Shown one piece after another: positions 7,845-16,767 of a DNA stretch of 64,000 bases. How positions within the stretch are numbered: position 1 is the stretch's first letter; every line of letters begins with the position of its first letter. Position numbers and translations under genes: made by a program. Under the pieces are notes generated by a model. The model was not told where the DNA came from and made no database searches. It saw only the letters and a list, made by a program, of their open reading frames with translations. Source of the DNA: Streptomyces sp. APSN-46.1 (GTDB lineage: Bacteria; Actinomycetota; Actinomycetes; Streptomycetales; Streptomycetaceae); assembly GCF_022815725.1 (NCBI RefSeq), contig NZ_JALGRF010000010.1, forward strand, positions 62,001 to 126,000, written 5' to 3'.

Positions 7845-9008
7845 TCAGGGCCGTCCGCCCAGCCGGGTCACCGCCACCGCGGCCGTCCGGCACCCCGCCC
7901 GGGCGGCCTCCGCCGGGTCCGCGCCGGCGAGCCGGGCCGCGAGGAACCCGCCGGTGAACGCGTCCCCCGCGCCCGTGGAGTCCACCGCCTCGACCGACTC
8001 CGCGCCGACCTCGGCGGTGATCCGGCCCGCCTCGGCCACCAGTGCCCCGCCCGCGCCCCGGGTGACCACGACCAGCGGCACCCGCCGGCTCAGCTCCGCC
8101 GCCGCCCGGGCCGCCCCGGCCCGCTCCGGCAGTCCTGCGAGCAGCCGCGCCTCGTCCTCGTTGGGCAGCAGTACGCCGGCCCCCGCCACGGCGTCGAGGA
8201 ACCGCCGCGGCCCCAGGGTGAGCAGGAACCCGGCCGAGGCCGGATCCACGCTCACCGGTATCCCCCGGGTCCGCGCGGCCCGCAGCGCGACCAGGGCCAG
8301 CTCCCGGCTGCTGTCCGCGAAGAACAGGTACCCGGAGAGGTGCAGATGGGCCGCCCCCTCCAGCAGGGCCGGCGCCCAGTCGGCGGGCGAGAGGCGCAGC
8401 GAGGCCGCGCTGTCGGTCAGGAACGTCCGCTCCGTGTCCTTGCCGACCAGGGCGACCACCGTCCCGGTCGGCTCGGCCGGGTCGATCACCAGCCGCGGCC
8501 GTACCCCCGCGTCCAGGAGCGCCCGCTCGTGCCAGCGCGCCGATTCCGTGCCCACCCGTGCCAGGAGGCGTACGTCGGCCGCGCCCGCGTACGCGGCCCA
8601 GCAGGCCGCGTTGGCGCCCGCGCCGCCGGGCAGGGTGCGGATCCGGGCGGCGGTGTCGGTGGCCGGAGCCAGCGGCTCCGGGTGCACGGCCACCACATCG
8701 GTCACGACGTCCCCGACGACGAGCAGCGCGCCCGCCCCCGCGACGCGCGCCGCCCCCGCTTCCGTGCCCGTGCCCGCTTCCGTGCCCGTGCCCGCCTCCG
8801 CGCCTGTCCCCGCCTCCGCGCCCGCCCCCGCTTCCGCCTCCGCGAGGCCGTCCGTGCCCGCCTCAGCCCCCGCCCTCGCTCCCGCGCCCACTTCCGCCCT
8901 CGCCTCCGCGCATGCTTCCGCCCTCGCTTCCGCGCCTGCTTCCGCCCCCGCTTCTGCCTCCGAGACCGATTCCGAGACCGCCTCCGCGCCCGCCCCGGCG
9001 CCGGTCAC
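7845..9008 (-). CDS. psuK: PfkB-family kinase, probable pseudouridine kinase, with low-complexity N-terminus
   Basis: The 387-residue frame starts at a GTG overlapping the psuG stop by 4 bp. The PfkB ribokinase fold occupies about residues 95-387, with the GGAGANAA substrate motif, and the anion hole and catalytic base in DSTGAGDAFTGGF near the C-terminus. PsuK phosphorylates pseudouridine to pseudouridine 5'-phosphate, the substrate of PsuG, so the overlap with psuG supports this assignment over other sugar kinases. About 90 residues before the domain are almost only Ala, Gly, Glu, Thr and Ser. An internal in-frame GTG at 8891 is an alternative start that would shorten this tract. The pathway is inferred from context. 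Confidence 0.82.
   Translation of the reverse strand: MTGAGAGAEAVSESVSEAEAGAEAGAEARAEACAEARAEVGAGARAGAEAGTDGLAEAEAGAGAEAGTGAEAGTGTEAGTGTEAGAARVAGAGALLVVGDVVTDVVAVHPEPLAPATDTAARIRTLPGGAGANAACWAAYAGAADVRLLARVGTESARWHERALLDAGVRPRLVIDPAEPTGTVVALVGKDTERTFLTDSAASLRLSPADWAPALLEGAAHLHLSGYLFFADSSRELALVALRAARTRGIPVSVDPASAGFLLTLGPRRFLDAVAGAGVLLPNEDEARLLAGLPERAGAARAAAELSRRVPLVVVTRGAGGALVAEAGRITAEVGAESVEAVDSTGAGDAFTGGFLAARLAGADPAEAARAGCRTAAVAVTRLGGRP
8742..9004 (-). repeat. Low-complexity Ala/Gly/Glu-coding repeat tract at the psuG-psuK junction
   Basis: Degenerate 6- and 12-bp units (variants of CCCGTGCCCGC / TTCCGCGCC on the plus strand) run for about 260 bp. Translated as the psuK N-terminus they give short AEAGxx-type repeats. 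The tract lies entirely between the psuG stop and the conserved kinase domain. Confidence 0.75.
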
Positions 9009-9964
9009 GGCCGGGCCGTCCAGGCCGCCGCGATGCGGGCCCCGAGGCGCACATTGCCCCGTACCGCCGCCAGGTTGGCCTCCAGCGAGGCCCCGCCGGT
9101 CGCCCGTACGAGGAACCCCAGCAGGAACGGGGTCACCGCCTGCCCCGTGATCCCGCGCTCGCGGCACTCGGCGAGGGCCTCGGCCAGGACCCGGTCGTGC
9201 AGCTCCGGATCCAGTTGCTCCGATTCCGCGACCGGGTTGGCGACCAGCAGCGCCGACTCCGGTCCGCCGAGCGAGTCCTGAGCCGCCATCACCGCCGCGA
9301 CCTCCTCCGGCCGGTGCACCGTCCAGTCCACCGGCTCACCGGAACTGGCCAGGTAGAACCCTGGGAAACGATCCGTCCCGAAACCCAGCACCCCCACCCC
9401 CAGCGTCTCCAGCCGCTGAAGGGTGGCCGGTACGTCCAGGATCGACTTCACCCCCGCGCACACCACCGTGATCCGCGTCCGTGCCAGCAGCGACAGATCC
9501 GCCGACTCGTCCTGCGTCTGCGCGTACTCCCGGTGTACGCCCCCCAGCCCGCCCGTCGCGAAGACCCGAAGCCCGGCCCGCGCGGCCAGAAGGGCCGTCG
9601 CGGACACCGTCGTCGCGCCCGTCGCCCCCGTCGCGAGCGCGGGCGCCAGATCCCGGTGGCCGAGCTTCCGCACGCCCTCGCCGCTCGCGATCCGCTCCAG
9701 TTGTGTCTTGTCGAGCCCGGCGTACGCCACCCCGTCGACGACCGCGATCGTCGCCGGAACGGCTCCCTCCGCCCGAACCAGGGCCTCCAGTTCCAGGCCT
9801 ACCGCCAGATTGCGGGGGCGGGGCAGGCCGTGCGCGATGATCGTCGACTCCAGGGCCACCACGGGCCGCCGCCGCGCGAGCGCCTCGCGTACTTCTTCCG
9901 ACAGGACCGGTCCGCCGGACAGGGGTGTCGAACGGGGCCGCGGAGATGCTGTGTGCTGTGACAT
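9005..9964 (-). CDS. psuG: Pseudouridine-5'-phosphate glycosidase
   Basis: PsuG cleaves the C-C glycosidic bond of pseudouridine 5'-phosphate to uracil and ribose 5-phosphate, reversibly, in the cytoplasm. Family hallmarks are visible: VALESTIIAHGLPRP near the N-terminus, the GVAYAGL motif, FATGGLGGVHR, AGVKSILD containing the conserved catalytic-region lysine, and the C-terminal NPFLL-like TPFLLGF. The length (319 residues) is normal. The ATG at 9964 is preferred because the domain begins soon after it; upstream in-frame ATG (9976) and GTG (10006) codons are alternatives, and no start has a perfect RBS. It is followed by psuK in the same operon, giving a complete pseudouridine salvage pair. 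Confidence 0.9.
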   Translation of the reverse strand: MSQHTASPRPRSTPLSGGPVLSEEVREALARRRPVVALESTIIAHGLPRPRNLAVGLELEALVRAEGAVPATIAVVDGVAYAGLDKTQLERIASGEGVRKLGHRDLAPALATGATGATTVSATALLAARAGLRVFATGGLGGVHREYAQTQDESADLSLLARTRITVVCAGVKSILDVPATLQRLETLGVGVLGFGTDRFPGFYLASSGEPVDWTVHRPEEVAAVMAAQDSLGGPESALLVANPVAESEQLDPELHDRVLAEALAECRERGITGQAVTPFLLGFLVRATGGASLEANLAAVRGNVRLGARIAAAWTARP

Positions 9965-10157
9965 GTCCCCATCCATGGCACGGAATCCACGCCCCCAAAC
10001 GCTCACCCGTCACACCCGTCACAACCTGTCCGAGGAGCGATCCCTCTGAGCACGCGCCCCGCAGACGCGGGCTGGACAGGGTGACTCGTCCGCCGGGCCG
10101 AACCTGGACGCTCTGGCCACCGTGCCGTGCGGCCCCGCCGGATTACGCTGGCGCGCC

Positions 10158-10577
10158 ATGAGCACCAGTGATCACACCGCGGCCGCCGCCCCTGCCTCTG
10201 CCGCCACCTCCGCCTCCAACCCGGCCCCCGCCTCCTTCGCCGTCTCCGTACCGGACGTCCCGGACGCGGAACTGGAGGTCGAGGAGCTCGACCCCGCGCA
10301 GATCGTCTCCGGCGCACCGGTCGTGACGGGCAAGGTGCTGTGGGAGGCCCCGGACGGCTCGCAGGTGCGCGGGATCTGGCAGATCACCCCGGGCGTGGTC
10401 ACCGACACCGAGGCCAACGAGCTGTTCGTGGTGGTCAGCGGCCGCGCCACGATCGAGGTGGAGGGCGGCGAGACCCTGGAGGTGGGCCCCGGTTCCGCCT
10501 GCGTGCTCCGCGAGGGCGACAAGACCACCTGGACCGTGCGCGAAACGCTGCGCAAGGCCTACCACATCAGCTACTGA
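10158..10577 (+). CDS. Cupin protein of the DUF861/EutQ-like type
   Basis: A 139-residue protein with an Ala/Ser/Pro-rich first 30 residues and then a single cupin barrel. The segments GKVLWEAPDGSQVRGIWQITPG, ELFVVVSGRATIEVEGGE and CVLREGDKTTWTVRE match the small cupin_3 (DUF861) family. Those proteins lack the full metal-binding His set and often have unknown or sugar-related roles. The ATG at 10158 is chosen over an upstream in-frame ATG because it opens the conserved region. It is divergent from psuG and its stop overlaps the convergent MFS gene by 7 bp. Confidence 0.8.
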   Translation: MSTSDHTAAAAPASAATSASNPAPASFAVSVPDVPDAELEVEELDPAQIVSGAPVVTGKVLWEAPDGSQVRGIWQITPGVVTDTEANELFVVVSGRATIEVEGGETLEVGPGSACVLREGDKTTWTVRETLRKAYHISY

Positions 10578-11875
10578 GCGCCCTGGACCGCCGCCTTCGC
10601 AGGCACCGGGTGGCGGCGCGCGGTGAACAGGGCGAGGGCCGCCATCGGCAGCAGCAGGGCGGCTCCGATGGCGTTCAGCCAGCCGTAGCCGGCCTGGGAC
10701 ATGACCAGGCCGGCGGCCGCTCCGCCCACGCCCGCTGCCGTGTTCATCGTGAGGTCGCTCAGGCCCTGTACGGCGGCCCGCGCGGGCTGCGGCACCGAGT
10801 CGGTCAGCAGCGCCGAGCCGGAGACCATCCCGGCGGACCAGCCCAGGCCGAGCAGGAACAGTCCGAGCGCACTCTGCCCGTGGTGGGGCCCGGCCGTGCC
10901 GGCGAGCAGGGTGGCGACCGACAGCAGCCCCGCGGCCAGGCCGATCACCGACAGGCGGCCGAGCCGGTCCGCGAGCCACCCCATGACGGGGGAGAAGGCG
11001 AACATGCCCGCGATGTGACCGCTGATCACCAGGCCGACGAGCTCCAGCCCGGCGCCGTGGTGGCCCAGGTCCACGGGGGTCATCACCATGATCGAGACCA
11101 TGGTGGTGTGGGACACCGCGACGGTGACCAGCGCGAGCCTGGCCCGGGGCGAGGCCTTGACGGCGGCGAACCCGGCGCGCAGCGAGCGGCCCGCCCCGGT
11201 CCGCTCCTCGGGCGCGGCCAGGGCACGGGCCGTGAGCAGCGGGTCCGGCCGCAGGAGTACGGCGATCAGCGCGCCGGTGAGTACGAAGACGGCTCCGGCC
11301 CACACGAAGGGGCCCGCCGTCTCGGGTATGGAGGTACCGGCGAAGCTGCGGCTGGCGGGGGCGGACAGGTTCGGGCCGAGCACCGCGCCGATGGTGGAGG
11401 CCCAGACGACGACCGAGATCGCCCGGGCCCGGCGGTCCGGGGCGGCCAGGTCGGCGGCCGCGAACCGGGCCTGGAGGTTGGCGGAGGAGGCCGCGCCGAA
11501 GCAGGCCATGCCGAGCATCAGGAGCGGGAAGCTCTTGACCACGGCGGCGAGGACGACCATGGCGGCGCCCGCCGCGCCGATCGCGTAGGCCACGACCAGC
11601 CCGGGCCGGCGCCCCCGCGCGGTCATCAGCGCGGCGAGCGGCAGCGAGACCAGGGCGGCACCGATCACCGAGGCGGTGGAGGCGAAGCCGGACAGCGCCT
11701 CGGTGCCGCTGACCTGCGTCGCCAGCACCGGGGCCAGGGCGATGCTGACGGGCACGCCGACGCCGCCCAGCATCTGGCTGGCGATCAGCACGGCGGAGGT
11801 GCGCCGCTGGAGCTGGGGCAGCGCCGCCCGATCGACCGGCGGAATCGGGCGGTCGGTGCCGGGTGTGGCGGTCAC
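10571..11875 (-). CDS. MFS transporter
   Basis: A 434-residue integral membrane protein of the major facilitator superfamily. About 12 hydrophobic segments are visible. The cytoplasmic loop motif is MTARGRRPGLVVAY after TM2, and the equivalent loop in the second half is LADRLGRLSVIG. The two halves are separated by a charged central loop (PEERTGAGRSLRAG). The GTG start at 11875 is supported by a GAGGAGG sequence seven bases upstream; the open frame extending beyond it is ignored. The substrate cannot be predicted, but drug or metabolite efflux is typical of this subgroup. Confidence 0.88.
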   Translation of the reverse strand: MTATPGTDRPIPPVDRAALPQLQRRTSAVLIASQMLGGVGVPVSIALAPVLATQVSGTEALSGFASTASVIGAALVSLPLAALMTARGRRPGLVVAYAIGAAGAAMVVLAAVVKSFPLLMLGMACFGAASSANLQARFAAADLAAPDRRARAISVVVWASTIGAVLGPNLSAPASRSFAGTSIPETAGPFVWAGAVFVLTGALIAVLLRPDPLLTARALAAPEERTGAGRSLRAGFAAVKASPRARLALVTVAVSHTTMVSIMVMTPVDLGHHGAGLELVGLVISGHIAGMFAFSPVMGWLADRLGRLSVIGLAAGLLSVATLLAGTAGPHHGQSALGLFLLGLGWSAGMVSGSALLTDSVPQPARAAVQGLSDLTMNTAAGVGGAAAGLVMSQAGYGWLNAIGAALLLPMAALALFTARRHPVPAKAAVQGAQ

Positions 11876-12076
11876 GCCGTACCTCCTCGCGGGCGCGGGA
11901 GGCGGCGTACGGACTCGGTGGGGCCTGAGACGGCGCGAGTGCTCACCGGCGCAGTGTCGCACCCCCCACCGCGGGGCGGAACCGGGCATACGCGCCGTAC
12001 GGAGGCGCGCGGGAGCAGCGCGCCGGACCGCTTGGCCGCCGCGCGCGAAGGGCGGGTCCGGACCAGGGGCCGGAGG

Positions 12077-12640
12077 TCAGAACAGGGGCTGTGGGAGGAC
12101 GCCCTCCAGCGCCAGCAGCCGCCGCTTGGTCTCGACCCCGCCGCCGAAGCCCCCGATCCCGCCGTCGTTCTCCACGACCCGGTGGCAGGCGACCACCACC
12201 GGCAGCGGATTCGACCCCATGGCGTTGCCCACGGCCTGGGCCGCGCCCGGCTGGCCGACGCGGGCGGCCAGTTCCCCGTACCCGACGACGGCGCCGTAGG
12301 GCACGGAGCGGTCCAGCTCCAGCAGCACCTGGCGGTTGAAGCCGGAGCTGAGCCGCCAGTCGAGAGGCAGGTCGAAACGCCGTAGCGAACCGGCGAAGTA
12401 CGCGGTCAGCTGACGTATGGGCTCGGCCAGCAGCACCTCCTCGCCCGGGGCCGGCCGCCACGCGTCGGCGCCGAGCCGGGAGACGAGCGAGCCGATCATC
12501 TTGTCGGCCCGGTCCGGGGCGGCATGGAACTCGACCCGGACCAGACCCTCAGGGGTCGCCGCCAGGAGCAGGGGGCCGATGTCGCTCGCGACGACGGTCC
12601 ATTCGAGATGCGGCCCGCGGGGCCGCTCGGAGCTGTCCAC
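12077..12640 (-). CDS. ogt: Methylated-DNA--[protein]-cysteine S-methyltransferase
   Basis: A 187-residue suicide repair protein that removes alkyl groups from O6-alkylguanine. The N-terminal ribonuclease-like domain (about 1-95) is followed by the DNA-binding/methyltransferase domain with SVPYGAVVGYGELA and the active site VACHRV, with Cys152 as acceptor. The usual PCHRV motif has Ala in place of Pro. C-terminal GGIGGFGGGVETKRRLLALEG is standard. The start is a GTG; the frame is open upstream into unrelated GC-rich sequence. No Ada-type N-terminal domain is present, so it is an Ogt-type enzyme. The downstream minus-strand gene is the MFS transporter. Confidence 0.9.
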   Translation of the reverse strand: MDSSERPRGPHLEWTVVASDIGPLLLAATPEGLVRVEFHAAPDRADKMIGSLVSRLGADAWRPAPGEEVLLAEPIRQLTAYFAGSLRRFDLPLDWRLSSGFNRQVLLELDRSVPYGAVVGYGELAARVGQPGAAQAVGNAMGSNPLPVVVACHRVVENDGGIGGFGGGVETKRRLLALEGVLPQPLF

Positions 12641-12670
12641 GCGTCCACCGTACGGCGCCCCACTGACAGC

Positions 12671-12710
12671 GCCCGTGCCGCGCCCGCGCCGCCCGTGCCG
12701 CGCCCGCGCC
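12671..12710. repeat. 20-bp exact tandem duplication
   Basis: A 20-bp GC-only-plus-one-T unit beginning GCCCGTGCCG is repeated twice head to tail in the spacer between the glycerophosphodiesterase stop and the ogt start. A partial third copy (GCGCCCGTGC) follows. Replication slippage is the simplest explanation. Confidence 0.85.
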
Positions 12711-12720
12711 GCGCCCGTGC

Positions 12721-13620
12721 TCAGAAGCCGCCGATCGCCTCCCGTACGACATCGGGGGCGTTGCTGATGATCCCGTCCACCCCCATGTCCTGCACCTTCC
12801 GCGCGGTCGCCGGGTCGTCCACGATCCAGGTGTCCACCTCCATGGCCTTGCCGTGGGCGCCGAGCAGGTTGTGCACCGCCGTGACGTAGTCGGCCGAAAT
12901 GGTGGTGTGCCACGGGTTGATCCGGTCGGTGAACCGGGCGTACTTCGGCAGGTCCGCCACCGTCGGGGTGCCGAGGAACGCGGTCACGATGTCCGGGCGC
13001 ATGTCGTGCACGATCCGTACGGAGTCGGCGCTGAAGCTCTGCACCACCAGGCTGCCCGTCACGTGGCGCTCATCGAGCCAGCCGGCCTCGTCCAGCAGGT
13101 ACAGGGTCTCGCGCTCGATCCCGGGGTAGAGCTCGGGCTTCTTGATCTCCAGCAGCAGCCGCTGCTGGTTGCGCTGTACCCGGGCGAGGTACTCCCGCAG
13201 GGTCGGCACCCGGGCGCCCGCGTACTCCTCGGAGAACCAGCTGCCGGCGTCCAGCGCGGCGATCTCCTCCGCCGTGAAGTCCCTGACCCTCCAGGGCTTG
13301 CGGTCGGGGAAGCGCTGCTCGACGTCGGTCGTGCGGGCGAGGGTGTCGTCGTGGACCACCACCAGCACGCCGTCCCTGGTGCGCTGGACGTCGTTCTCGA
13401 CCCAGTCGAAACCGAGCCGCATCGCGAGGTCGATCGCTTCGAGCGTGTTCTCCGGCGCGTACGCCGAAGCCCCCCGGTGGGCGTACACGACGGGGGTCGA
13501 GAAGGGGCCGGGGAGCCCGCGGACAGGACCGGAGGCGGCGGACGAGGCCGTCCCGCCCAGCAGGGTGAGGGTGAAGCCCAGGACCGCGGCTGCGGCCGCG
13601 GCGGCGGGTCGGACGTACAT
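12721..13620 (-). CDS. Secreted glycerophosphodiester phosphodiesterase
   Basis: A 299-residue exported enzyme that hydrolyses glycerophosphodiesters to glycerol 3-phosphate and an alcohol. The signal peptide is visible at residues 1-30 (MYVRPAAAAAAAVLGFTL, ending near SSAASG). The GDPD domain has AHRGASAYAPENT, the acidic metal-binding ENDVQ and the HDDTL active-site histidine; later LLLEIKKPELYPG and VDTWIVDD continue the TIM barrel. The ATG at 13620 has a GAGGAGA ribosome binding site 6-7 bases upstream. It probably releases phosphate or glycerol from phospholipid head groups or teichoic acid outside the cell. Confidence 0.92.
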   Translation of the reverse strand: MYVRPAAAAAAAVLGFTLTLLGGTASSAASGPVRGLPGPFSTPVVYAHRGASAYAPENTLEAIDLAMRLGFDWVENDVQRTRDGVLVVVHDDTLARTTDVEQRFPDRKPWRVRDFTAEEIAALDAGSWFSEEYAGARVPTLREYLARVQRNQQRLLLEIKKPELYPGIERETLYLLDEAGWLDERHVTGSLVVQSFSADSVRIVHDMRPDIVTAFLGTPTVADLPKYARFTDRINPWHTTISADYVTAVHNLLGAHGKAMEVDTWIVDDPATARKVQDMGVDGIISNAPDVVREAIGGF

Positions 13621-13883
13621 GTGCGTTCTCCTCGGGTCGTGAGCCCTGGGTCCCCGCCTCAAGCGGGCGTGGAACGGCAGACGTTGCGGCGATGCACTTC
13701 ACGGGGCGGATCTGATGCGGACATCTCATGGCGATCATGGCGTTGAAGATCACCGAGCCGCCACTGAACTACGACAAACGGACCAGAGCGCCGTATACCG
13801 GACCCCCGGCGCGGCGAACCGCCCGCACCTGCGGGGACCCGCAGGAATGTATGAGTGTCAGTGGGGGGTCGTACGGTTGACCT

Positions 13884-16055
13884 ATGCGGCCCGTATCGAA
13901 GATCGAACGCACGGTGGCGCCTTTCGAGGTCGTCAGTCCCTACCAGCCCAGCGGCGACCAGCCGGCGGCCATCGCCGAGCTGGAGAAGCGCATCCGTGCA
14001 GGTGAGAAGGACGTCGTCCTGCTGGGGGCGACCGGCACCGGCAAGTCGGCGACCACGGCGTGGATGATCGAGAGGCTCCAGCGGCCCACGCTGGTGATGG
14101 CCCCGAACAAGACCCTCGCCGCCCAGCTGGCCAACGAGTTCCGCGAGCTGCTGCCGAACAACGCCGTCGAGTACTTCGTCTCGTACTACGACTACTACCA
14201 GCCCGAGGCCTACGTACCGCAGTCGGACACGTACATCGAGAAGGACTCCTCGATCAACGAGGAGGTGGAGCGGCTGCGCCACTCCGCGACCAACTCGCTG
14301 CTGACCCGGCGGGACGTCATCGTCGTCGCGTCCGTGTCCTGCATCTACGGCCTCGGCACCCCGCAGGAGTACGTCGACCGGATGGTCTCCCTCAAGGTGG
14401 GCGAGGAGATCGACCGGGACCAGCTGCTGCGCCGTTTCGTCGACATCCAGTACACGCGCAACGACGTGGCCTTCACCCGGGGAACCTTCCGCGTGCGCGG
14501 CGACACGATCGAGATCTTCCCGGTCTACGAGGAACTGGCCGTCCGCATCGAGATGTTCGGCGACGAGATCGAGGCCCTCTCCACCCTGCACCCGCTGACC
14601 GGCCAGGTCATCAGCGAGGACCGCGAGCTGTACGTATTCCCCGCCAGCCACTACATCGCCGGCCCCGAGCGCATGGAGAAGGCGATCGCCGGCATCGAGG
14701 CCGAGCTGGCGGAGCGCCTGGCCGAGCTGGAGAAGCAGGGCAAGTTGCTGGAGGCGCAGCGGCTGCGTATGCGCACCACGTACGACCTGGAGATGATGCG
14801 TCAGATCGGCTCCTGCTCCGGTATCGAGAACTACTCGCTGCACTTGGACGACCGTGAGCGGGGCTCCGCGCCCAACACCCTCATCGACTACTTCCCCGAG
14901 GACTTCCTCCTAGTCATCGACGAGTCACACGTCACCGTCCCGCAGATCGGCGCGATGTACGAGGGTGACGCCTCGCGCAAGCGGACCCTGGTCGACCACG
15001 GCTTCCGGCTGCCGTCGGCGCTCGACAACCGGCCGCTGAAGTGGGAGGAGTTCCAGAAGCGGATCGGCCAGACGGTCTATCTCTCGGCCACCCCCGGCAA
15101 GTACGAGCTCTCGCGCTCGGACGGCTTCGTCGAGCAGATCATCCGCCCCACCGGTCTCGTCGACCCGGAGGTCGTGGTCAAGCCGACCGAGGGTCAGATC
15201 GACGACCTGGTGCACGAGATCCGCCGGCGTGTCGAGAAGGACGAGCGGGTCCTCGTCACCACGCTCACCAAGAAGATGTCCGAGGACCTCACGGACTACT
15301 TCCTGGAGCTCGGGATCCAGGTCCGCTACCTGCACAGCGACGTGGACACCCTCCGCCGCATCGAGCTGCTGCGCGAGCTGCGGTCCGGCGAGTACGACGT
15401 CCTGGTCGGCATCAACCTGCTGCGCGAGGGCCTCGACCTGCCCGAGGTGTCACTGGTGGCCATCCTCGACGCGGACAAGGAGGGCTTCCTGCGCTCCGGG
15501 ACCTCCCTGATCCAGACCATCGGCCGCGCCGCGCGCAACGTCTCCGGCCAGGTCCACATGTACGCGGACAAGATGACCCCGGCGATGGAGAAGGCCATCG
15601 ACGAGACCAACCGGCGCCGCGAGAAGCAGATCGCGTACAACACGGCCAACGGGATCGACCCGCAGCCGCTGCGCAAGAAGATCAACGACATCGTGGCCAC
15701 CATCGCCCGCGAGGAGCTCGACACCGAGGAGCTGCTCGGGACCGGGTACCGGCAGGGGAAGGACGGCAAGGGTCCCAAGGCCCCGGTGCCCGCGCTCGGC
15801 GGCACGGCGGCCCAGGCCAAGGGTGCGAAGGGGGCAAAGGCGGGCAAGGGGGCCAAGGGCGCCAAGGGCGCCAAGGCCGTCGAGGTGCTCACCGACCGGC
15901 CGGCCGAGGAACTGGCCTCGCTCATCGAGCAGATGACCGAGCGGATGCGGGGGGCCGCGGCCGAGCTCCAGTTCGAGGTGGCGGCCCGGATCCGGGACGA
16001 GGTCAGCGAGCTGAAGAAGGAGCTGCGGCAGATGAAGGAGGCGGGCCTCGCCTGA
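13884..16055 (+). CDS. uvrB: Excinuclease ABC subunit B
   Basis: UvrB is the damage-verifying helicase-like subunit of nucleotide excision repair. It is loaded by UvrA and then recruits UvrC. The Walker A motif GATGTGKS is at residues 48-55. The beta-hairpin region is VSYYDYYQPEAYVP, the DEAD-like box is VIDESHVT, motif V/VI is REGLDLPEV...IGRAARN, and the C-terminal UVR domain that contacts UvrC is near residues 685-720. The protein is 723 residues long, and a Gly/Ala/Lys repeat (AKGAKGAKAGKG-type, about 640-670) lies between the helicase core and the UVR domain, a lineage-specific linker. No LexA-type box was found just upstream. Confidence 0.98.
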   Translation: MRPVSKIERTVAPFEVVSPYQPSGDQPAAIAELEKRIRAGEKDVVLLGATGTGKSATTAWMIERLQRPTLVMAPNKTLAAQLANEFRELLPNNAVEYFVSYYDYYQPEAYVPQSDTYIEKDSSINEEVERLRHSATNSLLTRRDVIVVASVSCIYGLGTPQEYVDRMVSLKVGEEIDRDQLLRRFVDIQYTRNDVAFTRGTFRVRGDTIEIFPVYEELAVRIEMFGDEIEALSTLHPLTGQVISEDRELYVFPASHYIAGPERMEKAIAGIEAELAERLAELEKQGKLLEAQRLRMRTTYDLEMMRQIGSCSGIENYSLHLDDRERGSAPNTLIDYFPEDFLLVIDESHVTVPQIGAMYEGDASRKRTLVDHGFRLPSALDNRPLKWEEFQKRIGQTVYLSATPGKYELSRSDGFVEQIIRPTGLVDPEVVVKPTEGQIDDLVHEIRRRVEKDERVLVTTLTKKMSEDLTDYFLELGIQVRYLHSDVDTLRRIELLRELRSGEYDVLVGINLLREGLDLPEVSLVAILDADKEGFLRSGTSLIQTIGRAARNVSGQVHMYADKMTPAMEKAIDETNRRREKQIAYNTANGIDPQPLRKKINDIVATIAREELDTEELLGTGYRQGKDGKGPKAPVPALGGTAAQAKGAKGAKAGKGAKGAKGAKAVEVLTDRPAEELASLIEQMTERMRGAAAELQFEVAARIRDEVSELKKELRQMKEAGLA

Positions 16056-16142
16056 CCCGGGGGTCGTCAGTAGGGTGGCACACGGCCGCAGGTACACGCT
16101 GCGCGCAAGGTATTGGGGCGGGCTAAGGAGAGGGGACAGCGC

Positions 16143-16721
16143 GTGACGATCAACATGACCAAGGGTCAGGCCATCAGTCTGCAGAAGGCGGACGGGGGCA
16201 CGCTGACCGCGGTCCGCATGGGCCTCGGCTGGCAGGCGGCGAAGCGCCGCGGACTGTTCGGTACGCGGACCCGGGAGATCGACCTGGACGCGTCGGCGGT
16301 TCTGTTCGCCGACAAGCAGCCCGTGGACGTCGTGTTCTTCCGGCACCTGCAGAGCGACGACGGCTCGGTCCGGCACACGGGTGACAACCTGGTCGGCGGC
16401 GCCGGCCAGGGCGGGGACGACGAGTCGATCCTCGTCGACCTCCAGCGCGTGCCGGTGCACATCGACCAGATCGTCTTCACGGTGAACTCGTTCACCGGCC
16501 AGACCTTCCAGGAAGTGCAGAACGCGTTCTGCCGCATCGTCGACGAGACCAACGGCCAGGAGCTGGCCCGCTACACCCTCGACGGCGGCGGCCAGTACAC
16601 GGCCCAGATCATGGCGAAGGTGTCCCGCGTCGGCAGCGGCTGGCAGATGACGGCCCTCGGCAACCCGGCCAACGGCCGTACGTTCCAGGACCTGATGCCG
16701 TCGATCCTGCCGCACCTGTAA
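16143..16721 (+). CDS. terD: TerD-family stress protein
   Basis: A 192-residue protein of the TerD/CABP family, calcium-binding beta-sandwich proteins linked to tellurite and other chemical stress. Key segments are LTAVRMGLGWQ, the acidic EIDLDASAVLF, GDDESILVDL and QIVFTVNSFTGQTFQEV, with NAFCRIVDE following. These acidic loops supply the Ca2+ ligands in known family members. The GTG start follows an AGGAGAGGGG ribosome binding site. It is the first gene of a run with a TerD-fusion gene and terC, a typical Ter-system neighbourhood. Confidence 0.93.
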   Translation: MTINMTKGQAISLQKADGGTLTAVRMGLGWQAAKRRGLFGTRTREIDLDASAVLFADKQPVDVVFFRHLQSDDGSVRHTGDNLVGGAGQGGDDESILVDLQRVPVHIDQIVFTVNSFTGQTFQEVQNAFCRIVDETNGQELARYTLDGGGQYTAQIMAKVSRVGSGWQMTALGNPANGRTFQDLMPSILPHL

Positions 16722-16767
16722 GCAGCACCGGAACAACAGAGGAAAAGGCACGGGGGAGGGCTGCACG

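Noticed and set aside
13715..14005. Open frame crossing the uvrB start
   Set aside because: It overlaps uvrB in another frame and has the composition of a GC-rich shadow frame.
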